Assembly (NCBI GenBank): GCA_009829735.1 | Contig: CM020619.1 | Coordinates: forward strand, 21,694,671-21,758,670 | Reading direction: 5' to 3' | DNA length: 64,000 nt | From: Pyropia yezoensis | Taxonomy: Eukaryota > Rhodophyta > Bangiophyceae > Bangiales > Bangiaceae | In this document: one piece after another, positions 39,368-49,582 of the stretch | Position numbering within the stretch: position 1 is the first letter of the stretch | Layout: each line of letters starts with the position of its first letter | Made by a program: the position numbers and the translations under genes | The notes under the pieces: generated by a model | The model's input: only the letters and a program-made list of their open reading frames with translations | Database searches by the model: none | Told to the model about the DNA's origin: nothing

Positions 39368-41370
39368 TCACCCCCGCGACCGGACCGCCCAAAAGAGCGC
39401 GGCGAGGACAATAAGTCCCACGACGCCAAGCGGCACGTACTGCCGTACCAGCCGCATGCGGTTGGCGTGCCGTGCCTGCGCGGCGTACTTCTTTGACTCT
39501 TGCGCCAGCCGCATAGACTTGTTGGCCACGTCTGCCGTCGGGAAAGGGGAGGACAAGAAGGACGGGAGCAAGAGCGGGGAGAAGAGGACGGAGCAGAAGG
39601 GACACGGCAATCACGAGGGAAGCGACAACGCACAAGCCGACAGCTGTTAGCACGAGCGCGCAGACGGCGCGCGCGGCGTGGCCAGCGCGCCGAGGTGCAT
39701 CCCCTCCCCTCGCACAGCGCTCGCCTCCGTACGGGGAGCGCTCCGCCACCTCTAACTTCACCCGCGCTCGGGGACCCACCCTGACGGCCGCGACACCAAG
39801 TCCCAAACCCTACTCCCACCCACCCGACCCAGCGGTCGTTGCTCCCCCCAACGTACGTTCCAGTCGGTCCCCCCGCTCGAGCAGTTCGTTGATGTTCTTG
39901 GTCATGATGGAGTGCACGTCGCGCAGCTCCGAGTTGAGCTTGTCCAAGTTGCGCTGCGTCCGCGAGTCGCTGTACAGCTTCTTGGTCTTGATGATAAACG
40001 TGTCTGTTGAGGGGAGAAGCCAGCAAGGGGGAGAGCAGATACGAGTCAGCCGCTGCTCCGATGCGCCATGCGCACCATCCCTGGCGCAGGCGCTGCGGGT
40101 CCGACACCAGACGGGCAATGACGCGCCGGTGCTGTTGGGCACGGCCACCACATTGACATGTCGCACCGGCTGGCTCCGGCACCCAAACGTACGCGCGACG
40201 GCCATCAAGTCGTCCGCCAAGTGCCCCGCCACTCTGCTCTCCCTCTAGACGCAGCCGAAACAACCGCCTTCCCCTCCGGCCAACCTTCACCCCGTACCGT
40301 AAACGCCCAGCACGCAGCCCAGTCGCAAACGTACCAAACCGGATGAACTCGTACGGCCGGGACGCGCGGGCAACCTGGCCGCCGTGGGAGTTAAGAAACT
40401 CTTTGCGAAGCTCATCTAGGAAGTCGTACGCCAGCCTGCCCTCGCGTCCATTGCACACCCAGCCATACACACAAACATAGAGGGTGGACCAGCAGAAACA
40501 CAAGAGCGGAGATAGACGGCACTAGACGCCCACCAGAACGTCAGCGCCCTCCTCGTACACGCCAAACCCCTAAATTGCCATCGCGTCGGTAAAGCCGGCA
40601 CAACCGTCCTGTCTCTGAGCCCCCATGTCCAAGACAAGGACGGAGCACCCACCTACTCGCCGCCCGCCCCCCTGCCCCAAAACGGCAAGTGGGGGTGGAG
40701 AGTGGCGGGCGCGCATACAGGCACTAACGGAAAAGCTCCCTCTCCGCGGCCACGTGACCGCCGGGCACCTGCCGACAAGCCACCCCTGGGCGGTCGAGAC
40801 ACGAGCGCACGCGTTTCCAGCCCCCCGCCCGCCACCCACCTCTCCCCCCTGCGGCCACACGGCTGGCGGGGCGGCCGCCTTTGCCGGTATCACGCCTCCG
40901 CTCTCCCCCCCAGTCCACGCTCCCGCACGCGACCACCGCCGCGACAGGCGCGGCCAACGGGTGCCATACCCCGCCATCCCTCCCCCCTGGCGCCCCCCCA
41001 CCCTAGCCGCCCACCCACTCCAGCCGTCCCCCCTCTTTGCAACGTACCGGCTTGGGTACGCCTTCTCTGCGAGCGTCAAAAACACCACACCCCCGTCGAC
41101 CAGGTAGTGAAACGCAAACGCCGGCCCCGCGCCAACCGTCACAAACTGGTTTGGCGTCACCGCCACGCCACCACCCCCCCCCCCGCCACCACCGCCTCTT
41201 CCCCCCCCCGCCTCGGCCGCCGCGGCAGCGCCAGCGAGGGAACGCAACAGCTTCTTGGCGTCCCGGTCGTAGCTGGTCAACTCGTCGGCGTACGCATCAG
41301 TGGCGTCGGCCATACTCGCTGCCAGGGGGAGGCCGTCGGAGAGGCGGCCGATCAGCGTCATCTTGGGCAT
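39368..41370 (-). CDS. SEC22: SEC22-type R-SNARE (longin domain, SNARE motif, tail anchor)
   Basis: Four exons on the minus strand: 41370-41048, 40435-40335, 40003-39857 and 39531-39368, giving 244 residues. Each join is in frame and rebuilds a conserved Sec22 segment: [29 protein letters not shown], and GDRLE-H-VANKSM. The longin domain opens with [17 protein letters not shown]. The R-SNARE motif [13 protein letters not shown] carries the zero-layer Arg. A C-terminal tail anchor ([17 protein letters not shown]) ends in RSRG. Sec22 drives fusion between ER and Golgi membranes with its Q-SNARE partners. Length is close to the usual ~215; the excess is an Ala/Gly insert at residues 46-70. All three introns begin GTACGT and end CAG. 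Confidence 0.93.
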
Positions 41371-42539
41371 GGTGCCAGTGGGTGGGGGGTGGGGGGGCGG
41401 GAGAGGAAGAAGCAGGCCGGGGGGGAAAGACGGGGAGGGATGAGAGGAAAAGAGGCCAGGGAGCGGTCAGAGAGGGCGGAAGAGGCGAGGCGCGGCAGGG
41501 GAGGTAGAAGGGAAGATAAAATGAAGTGGATAAAGTGAAGTGGAAGAATGATGGGGGATGCGAACCGCAGGTTGGGCGTATATACAGGATGCCAGGGGCA
41601 GGGAGCCTCTCGCGACTGTCACAGGACAGAGGACAAAGTGGTGGACAGAGACGGCCACGGAGAAGATGCAGGGCCGAGGGGAAGGGCGGCAGGCGGGCCA
41701 GGCGCGGCCGAAGCGGCGGCGGCAGCAGCAGCGGCAGTGGCAGCAGCGGTGGTCCCAGCGACAAAACAGCGGCCACGTGACAAGAAAGAGCGGCCGCCGC
41801 AGCGACAGGCCGCAGCAGCAAGATGAAGGAGCAGGCAAGAAGCGGTGGTAGTCGCAGCCGCAGAAGGCAGAGGCGAAAGCACAGAGTAGCCAGCGGTGGT
41901 AGCACAGACTGACCAGCCGAGGTGGCACAGACCAGCCAGCCACTGGGCTTGGCAGGGTGGGGCAGGAGGATGACCAGCGGCGCGCCGGGCGGGTGCATGC
42001 GGGACGCTGCTGGCTGGCAGCAAGGTCACCTGAACGCCCCGCTCCAATTCAATCAATCAGTCCCATTACCATGGGGAGGACACCGGGAAACGATAACAAT
42101 TGATCCAGCGCCACATGTAATTCGTGGCGGGGCGTGTCTTCCAAAATACAGACACGCGCACAAGGCGAGCCACCAGTCAAGGCGCGGTCGCGACGCCCCA
42201 CCCGCGTTCGTGGACGCTCCCGGTCCCCCTCCTCCGTGGCGTGGGCTGCGTGTCCGGTGCTCTGCCCAGGCAAGCGCCGGCGCGGCCTACCTCCGCGCCG
42301 CGCCACTGCACCCTCCCCGCCCGCCGCGGCCTGCCTCGCCAGCCCGGCGGAGCGGCCAGCCACGCCGGCCGCGGGGCGGGCGCCCACGCCGCGGCGCCCG
42401 TCTCGTCCCAGTGTCCCCCTTCCCGCCTATCCCCCCCCTTTTTCCTCGTCCAACTTGGCGGTCGCTGGCGCGGCGGGCTGGCCGGCGCGCGAGCGTCCAC
42501 GTCGCCATCCCTGCCGCTCAACGTTGCCCTGTCGCCGCG
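41371..42539. other. divergent promoter region of SEC22 and the alpha-galactosidase gene
   Basis: 1.17 kb between two divergently transcribed genes. Moderately balanced composition around 42030-42130 contrasts with GC-rich surroundings and is a likely core-promoter area. No gene supported. The plus frame is open upstream of 42540 but lacks family similarity. Confidence 0.5.
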
Positions 42540-44892
42540 ATGGTGCCGCCGCTGCGCTGCCGCCGTCCTTGGACCGCGGCGTCGGTGGTGGCGGCGGCGG
42601 CGACGTCGGCTGCAGCGCTCTCGGAAGCTGTGGCGGCGGCGGCGACAGCAGCGCTCTTGGGCGGCGTGACGGCTGCCGCGTCGACAACGCTCCCATCCGG
42701 GATGGCACCCCCCCTCTTCACCCCCCCCCCCCCTCATTCGAGCTTGGCGCGGCGGGCGGTCCCCCCCATGGGCGTCAACACCTGGAACACCTTCCGCTGC
42801 GCCGTCAACGAGTCGCTCATCCGCGGGCTGGCCGACGCGATGGCCACGCGGGGCTCCCCCACCCTCCGCGAGGCCGGCTACGAGTACCTCATTATTGACG
42901 ACTGCTGGCAGGGCGACCGGGACGCGGTGACCGGGGAGATTGCGGCCAACGCCAGTCGCTTCCCGTCGGGCATGGCCGCGGTGGCGGCCTACGTTCACCA
43001 CCGGGGGCTGCGGTTTGGGCTCTACTCGGACGTGGGCGCCCACACTTGCGCCGGCCGACCGGGGGCGCTCGGCCACGAGGCGCACGATGCGGCCACGTAT
43101 GCCAAGTGGGGCGTCGACTACCTAAAGGTGTGAACTGCAGGGGGGGGGGCGGCGTGAGCAGGAGCAGAGAAATAGAGGGGGAGGTGGTGGCTGTTGTTGT
43201 GTATGCTATGACCGGGGGGGGCGGTGGAGGGCAGCGTCGATGCCTCCCATGGGGGGAGCGCGCGCGAGTGGCGCAGCCGCTGCTCATCGTTTCAGCCCCG
43301 TGCGACGGCCACCGCTGCTTGTGTGCGAGCGCGCCTGGTGGTAACATTGGTGGTGGCATTCCATTGGAGTTGCTGGCGCTGGTGCGCGACTCGGTGTGAC
43401 AGCTGTGCTGACCCACAGCACCACTGTGGATGGGTGTATTGTTGTGTCGCCCCCCCCCCCCGTCCCCCGCACCCCTTCCTTGTGCATGCGGCTCTCTTCT
43501 CTGTTGCTCGCCCTTTCTGCTCCCCTGCCACCCCCCCCAAAGGTCGACTTTTGCGAAGCCTCCACCGAGGACCCCGTCGCCCACTACCGCACCATCTCGG
43601 ACGCGCTGGGCGACGTGGCCACCCGCCGCGTCTTCCTCGCCGCGTGCTCCTGGGGCCGTGGCTCCCCCTGGACGTGGGGCGCCACCGTTGGCGCCGACTC
43701 GTGGCGCACCGGCCCCGACGTGCTTCCCTTTTGGTCGGCATCTACCAAGGCGGCCGTCGCCCCCGCGTACGTGGCCGCGGGTGGCTGGGCCGAGGCGGGT
43801 CGCCGCCTCGCCACCAGCCACGCGGTGCTGCAGGCGGCGGACCGAGTGGCGGGGCTGGGCCGCTACGCGGGCCCGGCGATAGGGTGGAACGACCCCGACA
43901 TGCTCGTCGTGGGCGTCGACGGCATGACCGCCGAGGACAGCCCGCCGCCGGGCGCCCGCCGCTGGGGGGGGCTGACGCCCCCGCAGGCGGCCTCCCACCT
44001 GGCCCTGTGGGCCGTTGCGGCCGCGCCGCTCATCCTGGGCGCCGACGTTGCGGCGCTGTCGCCGTCCCTCCACGCGCTCGTCACCAACCCGGAGCTCATC
44101 GCGGTGGCGCAGGACCCCGGGGGGGTGCCCGGCCGCGTCGTATGGACCGCCTCGACGCGCGACTGGGCGGCGGGGCGGCCTCCTCCGGCGGGCGCTGATG
44201 CAGATGTGGACGTTTGGGTGCGGCCGCTGACGGGGGGCACGAGGGGGGGCGCCAGGGGGGGCGTCCAGTACGCGGTCCTCGCGGTGAACCGCGACGCGGT
44301 GCGGGCCGTGACGCTCGACGGGCCGCCGTGGGCGGCGATTCTCCCCAGCTGGGCAATGGGTGACGCCGCCGCCCCTGCCGGCGGGTGGTGCGCGGCCAAT
44401 GGGTCGGCAACGGCGGCGACCGCCGCCGCTACGGCCGTACCCCTCACCCTCACCGACGTGTGGGGCGGGCACGTGACCGCCGCGACCGCCGCCGAGCGGT
44501 GGTCCCCGCGGCTGCCCCCCGGCGGGTGTGCGTTTGTGCGCGTCTCCATCGAGGGCGGCGGCGCCGGTGCCGCTGCCCGCCGTCATGCGCACCGGCTGGC
44601 CGCGGCGGGGGCAGTGTTTGCGGGCGCGCTTCTGGTGGCTGCGGTTGGGGGGGCGGCCGTGGCGGTTGCCCTCATCCGGGGGGGGCGGGGAGCGGGGGCA
44701 GGGACGACGTGGCCAACTGGGGCCGCCGCCTCGGCCGCCGCCACCACCGCCGGGGGGCGGGAAGGAGCGCGGACGGACGGCGAGGACGCCCCGTTCTTGG
44801 CTAGGGGGGGTCACGTCGACGGTGGCGGTGGGACGGCCGCCCGAGGCACCCCCGGCAGGGCTGGCGGCGGGGGCGGGGAGGTGTTCGGATAG
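42540..44892 (+). CDS. GH27 alpha-galactosidase with signal peptide and C-terminal membrane anchor
   Basis: Two exons, 42540-43127 and 43543-44892, joined at DYLK|VDFC (intron 415 nt, GTGTGA...AAAG), encode 645 residues. After a signal peptide the GH27 barrel begins PPMGVNTWNTF (near 76), then YEYLIIDDCWQGD, FPSGMAAVAAYVHHRGL and the nucleophile Asp198 in KVDFC. Asp255 in SWRTGPDV is the acid/base by comparison with the rice enzyme, and WNDPDML lies near 311. A beta-sandwich-like C-domain ends in FVRVSIEGG. Unusually, a hydrophobic helix (about 550-577) with a short Gly-rich tail follows, so the enzyme should be anchored in a membrane facing the lumen or outside. GH27 enzymes remove terminal alpha-galactose; in red algae floridoside and cell-wall galactans are plausible substrates. 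Confidence 0.9.
43128..43542 (+). other. intron of the alpha-galactosidase gene
   Basis: 415 nt. An in-frame TGA follows the donor immediately (GTG TGA). Removal joins K196 to V197 D198 F C, restoring the invariant nucleophile motif. Confidence 0.85.
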
Positions 44893-45223
44893 TTTTTGCT
44901 GCTGCCGCCGCCGCCGCCGTGTCCCCCTCCAGATAGCGTGGGCGCCCCCTGCCCTGTGCGGCGCACGAGTCACGCACTACACCCCCCCGCCCCCTCCGTG
45001 CCGTGTCCTCGACCCGGACACGGGCGGTTACTGCGGCTGATCGTACCAGAAGAGACTGCTGTGTGGACGGCAACAAGGCCAGTGCCAGCAAGCTGTCTAT
45101 GGCGACGGGACAGCTTACATGGTCATCGGACCGGACGGTGTGAAAGGCGCCTGCTCCGCAGAAGACCGAGACAAACGCCAAGACGTACGAATCCATAGGA
45201 AGGAGGAGGGAGCAGTGTAGCGT

Positions 45224-45577
45224 TTAGGGATGTGCCGCCGTCGCGGCGGACCCGGGCGCATGGCAGCCGCCGCCGCGGCGGACCCAGACGCAGTCGCGTC
45301 CGCGCGGCACCGCCCCCCGGCCGGTGCGGCGGCGGCTTCCCCGCGGCGGCGGTGGTAGCGGCGGCGGCGACCGGTTAGCAGCGGCCGCCGCCGCCACACC
45401 GGCGGTGATGGCACCACTGACGAGGACGGCGGTGGGCGTAATGGTGGCAGCGGCACACAATCTTTCCGGGGCGGCACCCAAGTGGCGCCCGGGCTTTTGC
45501 AGCGCCAACGCCGGCTCCACCGCGGCGGCCACAATGACAGCGACGGCGACGGCGCCGGCGCGGCAGACTGGCCCCAT
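45224..45577 (-). CDS. possible small secreted or membrane protein
   Basis: 117 residues from ATG 45577. The N-terminus looks like a signal peptide (VCRAGAVAVAVIVAAAVEPALA), followed after ~20 residues by a second hydrophobic stretch (TPTAVLVSGAITAGVAAAAA) and an Arg/Pro-rich tail. No family recognised. The Arg-rich end may be non-coding. Weak call. Confidence 0.28.
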   Translation of the reverse strand: MGPVCRAGAVAVAVIVAAAVEPALALQKPGRHLGAAPERLCAAATITPTAVLVSGAITAGVAAAAAANRSPPPLPPPPRGSRRRTGRGAVPRGRDCVWVRRGGGCHAPGSAATAAHP

Positions 45578-46086
45578 GGCGACCGACGTGGTCGGCGTGT
45601 TGGTACGGGGCGAGGAGAAGGGAGAGGGGATGGAGATGCACACTGCCAGCGGGGGGAGGAGCGGGCAACCTAGCCGGCAGCACACGGGCTACCGACCCAT
45701 CGGCAGGGGACGCCGCCTACCCCAACAAACACGGGATAAATACGCCTCACCTCCCCCCCGCACGCCCCCACTGCCGCCGCCACCGCCGCCGTCACCGCCG
45801 ACCGGTGGCGCTTCCGACGCAGCCGACGGCAGCCCCCCTCACCCCTCCCCTTCCAGCGAGCTGGGAGGCCAGAAGACACCCACGGGGGGCGGCGGGTGGT
45901 CGGCGGATGCGCGCGCTGCCCCCGCCCCTGCCACCGTCGCCCCCCCTCCACGACCGAGCGCGTGCTCCGCCGCCGGGCGGCGTCGCCGCTAACGTGGCGA
46001 CGGCAGGAGGCGCGACGGGAGCAAGCACAGCTTCTGTTTACGACAGGCGGTGCCTCTGCCCCGTAGTACCGCTGCGGCAGACCCCG

Positions 46087-46662
46087 ATGGCCGTAGCCGC
46101 GCCCCCCCGACCGGCCTCTTTGCCCTCCGCCCTGGCCAGCCTTATCTACCCGCTCCCACAACCCCTGGCAGCCTCTTCTGCCCCACGTCCCGGCCAGCCT
46201 CGCTTCCCAACCCCCCCCCGGCTGGCCTCGTCGACACCCCCCCCCCGCCCATCCTCCGCGTCCTCGGCAGCCTCCAAACTGCCCTCCCCCGGCCAGCCTC
46301 TCTTACCACCACTCCCCGGCTGGCCTCCCGCTCACGTCATCCCCGCACGACTACAGTCAATCCCCGACCTTGTACCACCCCCGTATAAGGCCACGTGGGC
46401 CTACAACGAAGAGGCCGACAGTCTTCCACAGTCATTCAGAGCAGCGAGAGAGGCGCGGGCGGCTTTTCTGGAGCGATTGATTGGCGAGCACGCACCTGGC
46501 GTCACGGTGCCGGCAGCTGTAATGCTTGCCATTGAGGTGGGACATCATCGGGGAATGACTGTATCACCACCAATGCAGGCCGCACGGCAGCCGCTGCCCA
46601 CACGCCGTCGAGAAAGCACACAAGGCTACCAACGGGACAGGGGCAGCAGGGCGTGGTTATAG
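46087..46662 (+). CDS. possible hypothetical protein, Pro-rich with a helical C-terminus
   Basis: 191 residues from ATG 46087. The first part is Pro/Ser/Leu-rich with repeated GQP/LAS blocks. The last ~85 residues look more protein-like: YNEEADSLPQSFRAAREARA, AAFLERLIGEHAPG, AVMLAIEVGHHRG. No family recognised. It could be a fragment of a larger gene. Confidence 0.32.
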   Translation: MAVAAPPRPASLPSALASLIYPLPQPLAASSAPRPGQPRFPTPPRLASSTPPPRPSSASSAASKLPSPGQPLLPPLPGWPPAHVIPARLQSIPDLVPPPYKATWAYNEEADSLPQSFRAAREARAAFLERLIGEHAPGVTVPAAVMLAIEVGHHRGMTVSPPMQAARQPLPTRRRESTQGYQRDRGSRAWL

Positions 46663-46936
46663 AGCGTCCCGTAAAAAGTGGACGTGCTCGTGTCGTGATC
46701 ATGTCAAATATCGGCCACTGGACCAATCAAACCCACACTGCGCGACCCGTGCACGTCCATTTTTTGCGGGATGCACAATAGTGGTGGTGGAGGTGGGGTG
46801 GTGGTGTTGTATTGGTGGTGGTGTTGGGCGTGGGGTGGGGTGGTGGTGTTGGGTGTGGGCGGGGGTGGTGGTCGTGGTACGGGCGCGCAGCCTCGCACTC
46901 CGGGGATGCGGCGGGGGGAGGTGGGGGTAAGGATGG
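46663..46936. other. TG-rich simple sequence bordering the mobile region
   Basis: 46779-46887 is an interrupted GGTGGT/TGTTG tract with no coding value. It sits between the last host-like frame and the first mobile-element remnant. Confidence 0.6.
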
Positions 46937-47020
46937 CAGTTAACGATCGTTAAGAAAATCCTTACCGAGCTAACGATCGTTTAACGACTTTAACGATGTC
47001 GTTTAACGACTTTACCAATC
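46925..47020. repeat. palindrome and TAACGA repeat cluster, possible hAT terminus
   Basis: TTAACGATCGTTAA at 46940-46953 is a perfect 14-bp palindrome inside a larger stem (GGTAAGGAT at 46926 with ATCCTTACC at 46958). TAACGA recurs at 46941, 46971, 46982, 46991 and 47003. A terminus beginning CAGTTAACG at 46937 with repeated subterminal motifs would suit the 3' end of the decayed hAT to the right. Inference only. Confidence 0.4.
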
Positions 47021-47599
47021 TTCCTTACCGACATACTTGTATTGTAATTATAATGTACTCAACAGACAATGATGTCACCTCCTCATTCCACTCTTCATGT
47101 ACAGTCTTTCTCCATTGCTGTGACATCCTTTCTTGGGCACGGTGTCTAGTAACCAATGCAGGTCGACCGACCTCTACGGTGCGATCAACGCATGTGTCAG
47201 CATTCGATCGTTGTCACCGACCAATCAGAGGGCGGAATCAAGTTACAATCCTTGGGCTTACGGTCGCCACAAAGGGTGCCCAACAATGGAGAAAGACTGT
47301 ACCAGTCGCGCCAGTACTCGGGTGTCTCTCGTGACTGCTGCAACTCGTCGCGGCCCTTTCCACCAGCCACCCCAGCGGCGCAACCTCGCGGGCCGACGGA
47401 AGATGCCAGAGGCGCTCGGCGCTCGACCGGTCTGTGGAGGAACGACGCCGGAACGTGGGCGAGACTGCATCGTCACAAAATCGCGGCATAGCCAATGGAC
47501 GCTTCCGGGCCTCGCAACGAGACGCCTTCCTGGACACTGGAGAGTCGCATCGGATTAGGTGACACGGTGGGCGCGTGTTGAACGACGCTTCACATGTAG
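47021..47599. other. probable non-coding part of the decayed hAT
   Basis: Balanced base composition, unlike host genes. Short frames only; no domain seen. Confidence 0.35.
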
Positions 47600-48684
47600 C
47601 TATTTATTCTCCTCATATGCCCTCAAATCTACCTTGTACCCTCCATGAGCCGTTCGTCCCAGCAGGTGCAGCAGACTGAACTTCGCGGCTCGATAGTTTT
47701 TGAGCTTCCCGAGAACCTCTTGAGGGTAGCCGCACACATCCTGGATGGGAAGTGGCTGCAAAATATCGGGTAGTGCTTGGCCCTTCAAGTCGAAGCACAT
47801 GAACGATGGACACCCGTTATCAGCAGGCTCCTCATCGGAATCGTCCTCAACCTGGACCAAGCTCACGGTTCACTCCCTAAGAGTGTCGGCAGCACCACGC
47901 GGCTCGTCCGCATCACCATCATCCGTGGCCGTGCTGCCTGGACTCAGGTCATGTGCCGACTCTTCACAGGAGATTCGCTGCCGCTCCTCAGCCTTCAACA
48001 CCCGACTACTTGACCTCGCGCTCTGCAAACCAGGTAGACGCGTCGAGTCTTCATGGTCATACTTCACGCGCGTGAGGGCTGTCATGGTTGACGACGGTTG
48101 CGGGTATCGGTTGCCTGTGCACCCCACTCCTTGAACAATCTCTCAACCGACGCCGTCTGGGGCTTGCAAGCTAGCAGCGTGATGGCGAGCCTGGCGAGCT
48201 CGAGACATCTCCCGGTCTTCTCAATAAAAGGCCAAAATTTGAACCAAGGCCATGCATCGTCCCTGCGGTTCTGTTCCTCAAAAGACTGAGGCAGGTAGGT
48301 CTGTCTGACCGCATCGTCGGTGAGGAAGTCAAACATTTGCTGGACCACGGCGTTGGCAGCCGCCGATTCTCCCGGGAACCACTTCAGGTAGTAGCCAGCA
48401 GCCGCATTTGACAAACACGGGGATGAAAAGTAAGCCGCAGCTGTGCCGCATCGGTGGACGTCAAGAAGAGCTCGTGCCATCTTCATGTATCAAGGATGAA
48501 CGCAAAATGCGAGGATGAAAAGCGGCTGCTCCTCCGTCAACCATCGACGCTCGAGGTTATCATAGAATCCGTGGATGTGTAGCACAATAGGAATCCGTCG
48601 CACGTCCACTCTCAGGGAACACTCACCAAGGGGGATCGGCACCACCGTCACCGGGAGGCCAAGGTTGCTGTCCTTGGAGCGCAA
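47600..48684 (-). pseudogene. decayed hAT transposase, C-terminal part
   Basis: Minus-strand sequence reads VDVRRIPIVLHIHGFYDNL...LFILAFCVHP, then an in-frame TGA (48490-48492), then the same frame resumes through WPWFKFWPFIEKTGRCLELA and ACKPQTASVERLFKEWG. The latter is the hAT dimerisation signature with the conserved ER. The frame is lost after NRRQP near 48084, and similar acidic C-terminal sequence continues in other frames to 47600. The stop falls where hAT proteins usually have Arg after HP, consistent with a single CGA-to-TGA change. The N-terminal part is missing; the LTR element begins 38 bp upstream. It is a different, older hAT lineage from the element at 13-21 kb. Confidence 0.75.
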
Positions 48685-48722
48685 GCCACGGGACCAAGAT
48701 GGGAGCCCAAATGGGAGGGGTT

Positions 48723-48941
48723 TGTTGTTCTACCTTGGCCGGCGGTGGATTCGCCACCGGCCCCCTCGTTATAAACCCTCGGAGACACTACTAACTACCC
48801 TCCACCCCAAGATGCAAATCCCTCTGGTCATACGTAACTTATAGATACCGTGACCAGTTCGGACTCTCAAATTAGAAGTTAAGGATTAGAAGTAGCCCCC
48901 CCTGATATTAGGGTCACAATACGGACAACCGTATTGCTACA
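48723..48941 (-). repeat. candidate 3' LTR, 219 bp
   Basis: Begins TGTTGTTC and ends TTGCTACA on the plus strand, giving the TG...CA (TGT...ACA) ends expected of an LTR. It directly abuts a G7 polypurine tract on the minus strand. The partner LTR is not visible, so the call rests on structure only. Confidence 0.6.
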
Positions 48942-48955
48942 GATCCCCCCCTTAG
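48942..48955 (-). other. candidate polypurine tract of the retrotransposon
   Basis: Minus strand reads AAGGGGGGGATC immediately before the LTR start, the usual plus-strand primer position. Confidence 0.6.
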
Positions 48956-49582
48956 ATTCGGCCCGTCCTCGGGTCGAGTTGCATTCGGGTTACCGAATGT
49001 AAGTGGGTCGCGTGACCGTTTACCCGTCGGGTGGGGCTTTGCGCCCCGTCGCGACAGACACCCCTTTTCGAGGTTGTCTCAGGGGGGTGCCCCCCTTTGT
49101 GTGGTACACACACACGATCCGTTTTCCGGACCGTTAAATTCCCGATGCGGGTTGCTGTTCACGCCCCCCCTTTCCGAGGGGTGGTGCAAGCGGATCCGCC
49201 ACCAGGTGCCTGGTGGTAGGGGGGCCCCTCTCGTGTGGACGATTGAGTGGGGGGCGGGGGCTGCCCGCGTTGCGTGGGGGCGGTTGGGGGTGACCCCCCT
49301 TACTTACCCCGTGTGTGGGTGTGGCCCCGTCCCGCCCAGGTGCCTGGGTGGAGCGCGGTCGTAGCCCCGTGGGGCGCGGGTCGACCCGCGTGCCTGCGGC
49401 GCTTCTCGTGGCCGTTTGTGGTCATAAGCGCGGGTGCCCGCGCTTCCCTGGCTCGTCCCGGTTAACCCACCGTACCGGGTCGTAGCCGTCGACGGCTTGT
49501 GGGCGCGGGGGACTCCGCACCCGTTATCTTGTCCTATCCCCAGGTGCTTGAAGAGGAGGAAGACCTCCTGATCGGGGAGGAG
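48956..49582 (+). promoter_or_regulatory. leader and possible promoter region of the convergent retroelement gene
   Basis: No open gene. Many short inverted repeats (for example CATTCGGGTTACCGAATG at 48983-49000). A pyrimidine-rich acceptor TCCTATCCCCAG ends at 49543, and the downstream frame (VLEEEED) continues from it, so the plus-strand gene may have a spliced leader exon here. Confidence 0.4.
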
